Positions 5,107 through 9,418 of a stretch of DNA of 9,418 nt are shown in pieces. The DNA is taken from the NCBI GenBank assembly GCA_017455945.1, contig JAFTLM010000430.1, forward strand, positions 1 to 9,418, written 5' to 3'. The stretch is from Clostridia bacterium (lineage in GTDB: Bacteria > Bacillota > Clostridia > Oscillospirales > CAG-272). Under the pieces are notes generated by a model, which ran no database searches, was not told the DNA's origin, and saw only the letters and a program-made list of their open reading frames with translations. The translations under genes and the position numbers were made by a program. The first letter of the stretch is position 1. The number at the start of each line of letters is the position of its first letter.

Positions 5107-5868
5107 TTATTTCACACTTTCGGCAACAATAATAAGCAAATCAAAATTACTAGATTCTGTCGTCAACTGGTAAATGTACAAGCCATCAGTCCAAATTATC
5201 TTTTTGTGAGAAGATTCAACAAGTTCGACCAAATAAGCTGTGAATCCATTTATTTCTATGTTTTGTACAACAGCCGATTCATTATTGACATACATATCAT
5301 CTTCACTAAAAACCAATTGTTTATAAGAATAAATCAAATTCTCACCGAAATAATACTCAATGTATACTTGCATTCTGCTTTGCACAACAATATCCTCTAT
5401 TATCCCCTCTTGATAGTAAGTCGGCTTTTTGACTTCTTCTATCTTTGTTGGGCGCACGATTTGCTCGGTTGTTTCACTGTCATTCCCAGTCTCAGTGTCT
5501 GCACCATTAACGCCTTCGGTTTCCTCTATTTCGTCATCGGGCATTTCGTAATTTATAGTCAAATAGTCCTCATACCACTCAACAATTGCGCCGAATAATG
5601 CCTCGCGAAGAGAAGGAATTGCGACAACAGCAAGCGTACCCGCGGATATAATTGCCAAAACAGCCACCGCCACTCGTGACATCACCTTTTTAAACGCATT
5701 TACAAACGGTTTGCGTTTATACTGCCTGATTCTTCTGTCTCTGATTCGATAGAACGATTTGTCAAATACAACCTTTGAAGTGTCAAGATTATTAAACATT
5801 TCAACATCATCTTCACCGCAGCCAATCGCGGCGAGGGCTATAAGATAATCCAATTTATCCTTATACAT
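5107..5868 (-). CDS. Membrane anti-sigma factor, DUF4367-like, partner of the adjacent ECF sigma factor
   Basis: The 253-residue protein starts at 5868; its first 8 bases overlap the end of the sigma-factor gene, so translation is probably coupled. GGAGG and AAGGA lie 11 and 5 bases upstream. Residues 1-60 form a cytoplasmic domain ('LDYLIALAAIGCGEDDVEMFNNLDTS', 'RRIRQYKR') expected to bind the sigma factor. One membrane segment spans about 65-84. 'SLREALFGAIVEWYEDYLTI' follows at 86-105, a stretch often seen in DUF4367 anti-sigma proteins. Next come an acidic, Glu/Thr-rich linker (109-135) and a C-terminal beta-rich domain (about 148-252) ending 'FDLLIIVAESVK'. In this family the outer domain is thought to sense the cell surface and control sigma release. 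The signal is unknown. No RseP/site-2 protease gene is in view. Confidence 0.82.
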   Translation of the reverse strand: MYKDKLDYLIALAAIGCGEDDVEMFNNLDTSKVVFDKSFYRIRDRRIRQYKRKPFVNAFKKVMSRVAVAVLAIISAGTLAVVAIPSLREALFGAIVEWYEDYLTINYEMPDDEIEETEGVNGADTETGNDSETTEQIVRPTKIEEVKKPTYYQEGIIEDIVVQSRMQVYIEYYFGENLIYSYKQLVFSEDDMYVNNESAVVQNIEINGFTAYLVELVESSHKKIIWTDGLYIYQLTTESSNFDLLIIVAESVK

Positions 5869-6445
5869 ACAAGTCCTTACCTCCCATCTCTCTTAACTTT
5901 GCTCTGGCTCGCGAATATCGCTTTCTTACAGTCTCAACCGTAATGCCTAATATACCTGCAATATCTTCATAAGAATATCCCATTTGCATAAGAACTATAA
6001 CGTCACGGTATATAAAGTCAAGCTTGTTTATCAGAGCGTGCATTATCTTGCAGGTTTCCTCATTGATTATTATTTTTTGCACGTCACTTTCCGTATCGGG
6101 AATATCCATAATATCCCACTTCTCACCTTCTTCATCGTAAACAGTTGTGGAAAAAACACGGCTATTCCTTCTCTGGTTTTTGTTGTATAAGTTAATTGCA
6201 TTATTTCTGGTCGCTATCACTATAAGCTTGATTAAATAATTATTCTTTTGAGCTTGTCTAAATGTATCAATTTTGTTGTCATTTATAATTCTCGCAATCG
6301 TTTCGTGAACACAGTCCTGTGCATCGTGGTGATTATTCAAAACATCCATCGCAATCGAATACATTTTTTTGGAATAATCGTAATACAAGGTTTCCATAAA
6401 CGTTCGGTCTTCTTCATTTTCTATACTCATAATAATTTCGAGCAT
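5861..6445 (-). CDS. ECF-type RNA polymerase sigma factor
   Basis: The 194-residue protein has sigma-70 region 2 at about 13-90 ('YDYSKKMYSIAMDVLNNHHDAQDCVHETIARI') and region 4 at about 128-187 ('YSYEDIAGILGITVETVRKRYSRARAKLREMG', a clear helix-turn-helix). I place the start at 6445 (MLEIIMS): the sequence AAAGGTGGTGA precedes it, and a promoter at 6471-6499 makes longer starts impossible because they would lie upstream of the transcript. The next Met, at 6430, lacks a ribosome binding site. It directs polymerase to a dedicated regulon, probably surface stress or envelope functions, under control of the overlapping anti-sigma gene. No target promoter could be identified in the window, and its own promoter is of vegetative type. 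Confidence 0.88.
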   Translation of the reverse strand: MLEIIMSIENEEDRTFMETLYYDYSKKMYSIAMDVLNNHHDAQDCVHETIARIINDNKIDTFRQAQKNNYLIKLIVIATRNNAINLYNKNQRRNSRVFSTTVYDEEGEKWDIMDIPDTESDVQKIIINEETCKIMHALINKLDFIYRDVIVLMQMGYSYEDIAGILGITVETVRKRYSRARAKLREMGGKDLYV

Positions 6446-6456
6446 AATACAGTCAC

Positions 6457-6469
6457 CACCTTTCAGGTG
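6457..6469 (-). promoter_or_regulatory. Small hairpin over the sigma-factor ribosome binding site
   Basis: CACCT (6457-6461) pairs with AGGTG (6465-6469) around a 3-base loop. On the mRNA this buries the AAGGTG core of the ribosome binding site and lies at the predicted 5' end of the transcript. It could damp translation of the sigma factor or shield the 5' end. The stem is short (5 bp). Confidence 0.35.
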
Positions 6470-6470
6470 A

Positions 6471-6499
6471 ATTATATCATGCGTGTCGAAATTTGTCAA
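6471..6499 (-). promoter_or_regulatory. Perfect-consensus sigma-A promoter of the ECF sigma operon
   Basis: On the minus strand, TTGACA (6494-6499) and TATAAT (6471-6476) are separated by exactly 17 bases, and TGA just before TATAAT makes an extended -10. Transcription should start near 6464, giving a leader of about 20 nt. The consensus match implies strong housekeeping expression, in contrast to the usual self-activation of ECF sigma genes. Confidence 0.88.
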
Positions 6500-6527
6500 C
6501 TTTAGATTATGCACAATACAAGAACAG

Positions 6528-6553
6528 CCCCCAACACCGTTAGGTATTGGGGG
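6528..6553 (-). terminator. Terminator hairpin after the DUF6514-like gene
   Basis: On the minus strand CCCCCAATACC pairs with GGTGTTGGGGG: 11 pairs including one G-U, loop TAAC. It starts 7 bases past the stop codon at 6561. The following CTGTTCTTGT is only moderately U-rich. It insulates this operon from the sigma promoter just downstream. Confidence 0.75.
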
Positions 6554-6560
6554 AAACCTT

Positions 6561-6797
6561 TTAGTTTTCCACTAAAAAGTCCTGAACAACGTCGCTTAAT
6601 TGAATTGGGTCAAGACCTATTTCATTGCTGATGCGAACCAGCTGTTCTACCTTCGTAACATCTGCTGACAAATCCGAAAAGCTTTCCAAAACAATGGCAC
6701 CGGCAGTTTCTTTTTCCACAGCTGCAATTCCGAAACCAATGCGAATATTCTCTCCCGTTTCATAGATGTTGTGGGTCAGAATGTATCTACATTCCAT
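6561..6797 (-). CDS. Small DUF6514-like protein of unknown function
   Basis: The 78-residue protein starts at 6797 (MECRYILTHN), chosen because AAAGGAG lies eight bases upstream; the frame is open to 6860 but earlier starts overlap the preceding gene and lack a site. The sequence has 'GIAAVEKETAGAIVLESFSDLSADVTKVEQLVRISNEIGLDPIQLSDVVQDFL': a predicted beta-hairpin, then helices, ending in an acidic 'D-V-V-x-D-F-L' helix. This pattern recalls DUF6514, a small Clostridia family without known function; that match is from memory. It starts 17 bases after the helix-turn-helix gene, in the same operon, so the two products probably act in one regulatory circuit. Confidence 0.68.
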   Translation of the reverse strand: MECRYILTHNIYETGENIRIGFGIAAVEKETAGAIVLESFSDLSADVTKVEQLVRISNEIGLDPIQLSDVVQDFLVEN

Positions 6798-6814
6798 TTT
6801 ACAGTCTCCTTTCT

Positions 6815-7060
6815 CTACTGTCTTGCTGCAAGCGCAGGCTCTTTTTCGTCGGGAATACAACTATTCAAGATTCCAAGATCCAAATCAAAAACACGCCCAA
6901 TATTTAAAATATTGGACAGCTTCGTATTGGAATCTCCGAGTTCTATAAGCTCATACCCCTTTTCACTCATTCCGCAACGCTCTGCGGCTTCCCTGATGGT
7001 CCAACATCTTCTTTCTCTGCATTCGCGCACGATTCGACCAAAACTTCGAGCAAAAACCAT
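6815..7060 (-). CDS. XRE-type helix-turn-helix DNA-binding protein
   Basis: The 81-residue protein starts at 7060 (MVFARSFGR), with AAAGGAGGTGA ending four bases upstream; an ATG six codons further out sits on top of that site and is unlikely to be used. Residues about 5-62 match the Cro/C1 helix-turn-helix: 'FGRIVRECRERRCWTIREAAERCGMSEKGYELIELGDSNTKLSNILNIGRVFDLDL'. The recognition helix (about 30-40) has 'SEKGYELIELG' rather than the usual 'S...Y..WE.G', so tyrosine is kept and the Trp is replaced by Leu/Ile. A short tail follows. It is first in an operon with the DUF6514-like gene. Inverted repeats in the upstream intergenic region are candidate operators. It may regulate itself or the recombinase module beside it. 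Confidence 0.8.
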   Translation of the reverse strand: MVFARSFGRIVRECRERRCWTIREAAERCGMSEKGYELIELGDSNTKLSNILNIGRVFDLDLGILNSCIPDEKEPALAARQ

Positions 7061-7161
7061 AATATCACCTCCTTTCACGCTATTTTAGGAGGAAACATCA
7101 GGAAAACAAAGGAAACACAGTTCTATATTGTAAACCGCGTGTTAACTTTTGGATTTTTTGC

Positions 7162-7236
7162 CCTATTTTGATAAGCAAATACAGAGCAGAACATTTTTAA
7201 TGTTCATAACTATAACAAAAAAGACCGCAAAATAGG
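7162..7236. repeat. Nested inverted repeats between the recombinase and HTH genes
   Basis: A 7-bp perfect inverted repeat, GAACATT (7189-7195) / AATGTTC (7199-7205), lies at almost the exact centre of a wider 9-bp inverted repeat, CCTATTTTG (7162-7170) / CAAAATAGG (7228-7236). The 206-base gap 7079-7284 has no gene. The structure could be an operator for the HTH protein or part of a serine-recombinase attachment site. No clear promoter was found: TTGACC (7235-7240, minus strand) has only a poor -10 at 17 bases. Confidence 0.5.
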
Positions 7237-7238
7237 TC
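7217..7238 (-). terminator. Weak candidate terminator after the tandem recombinases
   Basis: On the minus strand GACC (7235-7238) pairs with GGTC (7223-7226) around an 8-base loop and is followed by six T residues (complement of 7217-7222). The stem is only 4 bp, so this is a tentative call. It lies 47 bases beyond the recombinase stop codon. Confidence 0.3.
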
Positions 7239-7284
7239 AACAGTTTTGCAAACTTTTTATTAAAAACTTCAAGTTAAATATCTA

Positions 7285-8277
7285 CTATATTGGGGCACAC
7301 AAACTTGTATTATATGAGTGTCCGCCGCCAAATATAATTTGCAACTCGCCGTTAGAATATATCTTAATACATTCTATCATCTGTCTCACTATACTGTCAT
7401 CATATTCGTCGCAATGCTGTTTTCTATACTCTATAATATTTTGAAGTTGTGAAAGTCTGCGTTCTCTATCAATATCGCTTGATTCGCTTTCTTCAAGAGC
7501 TTGAATTCTTTTTTTGAGTTGGTCTATTTCTGCTGACAGTTCTTTAAATTCTTCCTCATGGGTTTCTATATCACCGCCGTTTCTAACGCTTTCATTAACT
7601 AAATCGAGCATTTTTTTGTTAAGTGCATCTATTCTTCGTTTAAGAAGGTCAACTTCATCTGAATCAACAGCCAAACCGATGGCTTCCCCAATCGTTGCTT
7701 TCATAAGCGACATATAGGTGGCTTCATCTTCTTTATTAAATTTATTAACTGCCCTTACTATAGCTTGATGAAGCTCTTTTTCACTTACAGTAATCGAATG
7801 TTTACAGTATGTTTTACCATTATCCAGACGATTTGTGCATCTCCATATCCAACATTCTTTTATTGTGTTATTGACAAATACTTTACGCATCATTTTACCA
7901 CCGCATTTTCCACACCTAACATGATGGGTAATATGTTTGACCGATTGGTAAAGTTCAGAAGTAACGTTTCTTTGCTTTGAGCTCTTACGCTCAATTGCTT
8001 TTCTATATATGTCAGCCCCTATTATGGGAGCATATTCGCCCATTCCAAGGTACTTGGTGTTCTCCATTATACGGGAGATTCTCGCCTTATCCCATTTTGT
8101 TGTTTTCTCTGTGTACTGAACATTTTGGGATGTCAGTTTATTCGCTATATCTTTCAACGATGCCCCGTTTATGTACAGCTCGAATATTTTTTTGATAATT
8201 TCGGCTTCATCGTTCACTATAACGATTTTTCCGTTTTTTATTGCGTATCCGTAAGGGATATAGCGTATTTTCTTCAT
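7285..8277 (-). CDS. Serine-recombinase-like protein without a catalytic domain (recombinase domain + zinc ribbon + coiled coil)
   Basis: The 330-residue protein starts at 8277 behind AAAGGA, four bases after the stop of the upstream recombinase, so it is translationally linked. It opens directly with the 'recombinase' DNA-binding domain: 'IPYGYAIKNGKIVIVNDEAEIIKKIFELYINGASLKDIANKL' (7-48), continuing to about 95. A zinc ribbon follows (Cys122, Cys125, Cys147, Cys158), then a long coiled-coil-rich region (about 205-280) and a short C-terminal domain ending 'GELQIIFGGGHSYNTS'. The resolvase/invertase N-terminal domain of about 140 residues carrying the nucleophilic serine is absent, so it cannot cut DNA alone. 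The proper start codon, ribosome site and intact frame argue against simple decay. It may bind attachment sites or pair with its neighbour through the coiled coil, as an accessory or directionality factor (inference). Confidence 0.82.
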   Translation of the reverse strand: MKKIRYIPYGYAIKNGKIVIVNDEAEIIKKIFELYINGASLKDIANKLTSQNVQYTEKTTKWDKARISRIMENTKYLGMGEYAPIIGADIYRKAIERKSSKQRNVTSELYQSVKHITHHVRCGKCGGKMMRKVFVNNTIKECWIWRCTNRLDNGKTYCKHSITVSEKELHQAIVRAVNKFNKEDEATYMSLMKATIGEAIGLAVDSDEVDLLKRRIDALNKKMLDLVNESVRNGGDIETHEEEFKELSAEIDQLKKRIQALEESESSDIDRERRLSQLQNIIEYRKQHCDEYDDSIVRQMIECIKIYSNGELQIIFGGGHSYNTSLCAPI

Positions 8278-8281
8278 AACT

Positions 8282-9418
8282 TCAATCCTTTATTATTCCA
8301 CTAAACTCTAAATTTCCCAATAAAGTAAACGTTATCTTTTTTTGGCTATCAATTACCACTTCTTTTACCCCCGACTCAAACAATTTCTCATCGAAGCAAT
8401 CAAGCGGAGTTTCTATGCTCAATATTCTTTTCAGCGTTTTCAATTCATCGAATATTTTTTCATATCCAGACTCAAGAAGTTCGGCTCGTTCATTCTTCTT
8501 TTTGTTTATTTGTGCCTTAATTTCTCTTGCCTGCGTTTCGTATACTTCGGTGGCAAGGTAACCTTTGCCGCGAAGTTGTTCCAACATAAGCAATTTAGCG
8601 TTAAGCTCGGCTATACTTTGAGATACGCCCAAAGCTTCTACGTTGCCCTTCTTTTGTAACGCCATTGCATACTCCAATAACCTAAGACTTTCATCAAGAA
8701 TATTGGGTTCGGCAAATATAAGTTTATTTACCATTTTTACAAAAGCATTCTTAATGTATTCTTCTTTGCAATAAGCGGAGTTACATTTTTCTTTATCCGC
8801 CAAGTGTTGAGGACACACCCACAATACGCTGTTATTTCTTGCCTTTCTTTGATAAAAAGAGCCACATTCTTTACATCGAATGTGGCTTGTAAATGTATAT
8901 TTTCTTTTTGGACCGGTGTGTGCATACTTATTACACTGTGCATTTTGAAGCTGTTGTGCAGCTTCAAACAATTCTCGAGCTATTATACTATCATGTGTTC
9001 CACAAGCATAATACTTATCCTGCTGTCCGCGATTTATGTGCTTTGTAAACGGAACCGATGTATCGCAATAAGACTTTTGATAAAGACTATCACCAACATA
9101 TTTTTCGTTGCCGAGTATACTGGCGATATACCGATGATACCATTTATTGTTTCCCGCTTTAGTCAACACTCCATTGCTTTCAAGCTGTTTGGCTATTTGA
9201 AGTGTAGACATTCCACCAAGATACATTCTAAATATATCCCTTACTACACTGGCTTCCGGCTCATACGGAACCAGCTTTTTGTCCTCAAAGCGGTATCCGT
9301 ATGGCTCTGAACCATTTATGTATGTTCCGTCTTCCATTCGCTTTTTTACACCGAATCTTAGGTTCTGTGATATTGACACTGATTCTTCCTGCGCCATAGC
9401 GGAGAAAGTATTTAATAG
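8282..9418 (-). CDS. Large serine recombinase (site-specific integrase), 5' end outside the window
   Basis: The frame is open through the right edge: before the Met at 9397 it reads 'LLNTFSA', giving 'SAMAQEESVSISQNLRFGVKKRMEDG', the conserved junction between catalytic domain and recombinase domain in large serine recombinases. The Met at 9397 is therefore internal, and the catalytic domain lies beyond 9418. Visible parts, numbered from that Met: recombinase domain about 27-125 ('SEPYGYRFEDKKLVPYEPEASVVRDIFRMYLGGMSTLQIAKQL'); zinc ribbon with Cys175, Cys178, Cys195 and one of Cys205/Cys210; and a coiled coil about 258-325 rich in Leu/Lys/Glu. Such enzymes integrate and excise phages and transposons of the Tn4451/Tn5397 kind between attP and attB. 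It is followed after 4 bp by a catalytic-domain-less paralogue. Confidence 0.9.
   Translation of the reverse strand, partial: LLNTFSAMAQEESVSISQNLRFGVKKRMEDGTYINGSEPYGYRFEDKKLVPYEPEASVVRDIFRMYLGGMSTLQIAKQLESNGVLTKAGNNKWYHRYIASILGNEKYVGDSLYQKSYCDTSVPFTKHINRGQQDKYYACGTHDSIIARELFEAAQQLQNAQCNKYAHTGPKRKYTFTSHIRCKECGSFYQRKARNNSVLWVCPQHLADKEKCNSAYCKEEYIKNAFVKMVNKLIFAEPNILDESLRLLEYAMALQKKGNVEALGVSQSIAELNAKLLMLEQLRGKGYLATEVYETQAREIKAQINKKKNERAELLESGYEKIFDELKTLKRILSIETPLDCFDEKLFESGVKEVVIDSQKKITFTLLGNLEFSGIIKD

Noticed and set aside
5050..5598. 182-codon + strand open frame opposite the anti-sigma gene
   Set aside because: It is antisense to a well-supported DUF4367-like gene, has no family resemblance and no convincing ribosome site.
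7097..7122. Similarity of AAGGAAACACNGTT near 7110 to the sequence before the hairpin at 3343
   Set aside because: The shared stretch is short and purine/A-rich, and no block or hairpin of the repeat follows, so chance is likely.

Overview
The window looks like a low-to-mid GC Gram-positive genome of the class Clostridia, probably a gut anaerobe. The grounds are strong purine-rich ribosome binding sites (GGAGG, AAAGGAG), sigma-A promoters that match or nearly match consensus, an ECF sigma factor paired with a DUF4367-like anti-sigma protein, a small Clostridia-type protein resembling DUF6514, and large serine recombinases with zinc ribbons. No species can be named from the sequence alone.

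Layout. Positions 2-1294 (+ strand) hold the 3' end of a PNPase-like gene and a membrane-anchored VanY-like protein that appears to have lost both zinc-binding histidines. Everything recognisable after that lies on the minus strand. In order these are: an AlbA_2/HATPase (COG2865-like) regulator at 1658-3118; an unrecognised membrane-anchored protein with a four-cysteine knuckle at 3640-4383; a small secreted protein at 4558-4974; an anti-sigma factor (5107-5868) and ECF sigma factor (5861-6445) with overlapping genes; a two-gene operon of a DUF6514-like protein (6561-6797) and an XRE-type helix-turn-helix protein (6815-7060); and a tandem pair of large serine recombinase genes. Of that pair, 8282->9418 runs off the window edge. 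The downstream one at 7285-8277 begins directly at the DNA-binding 'recombinase' domain and has no catalytic domain.

The most unusual part is non-coding. Two gene-free stretches (1295-1657 and 3119-3639) hold copies of a structured repeat. The full unit is a 118-nt block followed by a hairpin of about 19 bp whose sequence differs between copies, ended by an identical 22-nt tail at 1574-1595 and 3684-3705. The two complete blocks have exactly equal length, conserve an 8-bp internal pairing at identical offsets, and show compensatory changes in a second small hairpin. This points to selection on a folded RNA or single-stranded DNA. The second locus is a short array (hairpin, partial block, hairpin, full block, hairpin, tail). 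An extended -10 box on the + strand reads into it, and it supplies the last 21 codons, the stop and a strong intrinsic terminator to the convergent gene at 3640-4383. Both loci have the same orientation and bracket the AlbA_2 gene.

The right-hand third carries the hallmarks of an integrated element: tandem serine recombinases next to an intergenic region (7079-7284) with nested inverted repeats, which is a plausible element end. The left end (PNPase-like, VanY-like) looks like core chromosome, and the genes between are accessory and regulatory.
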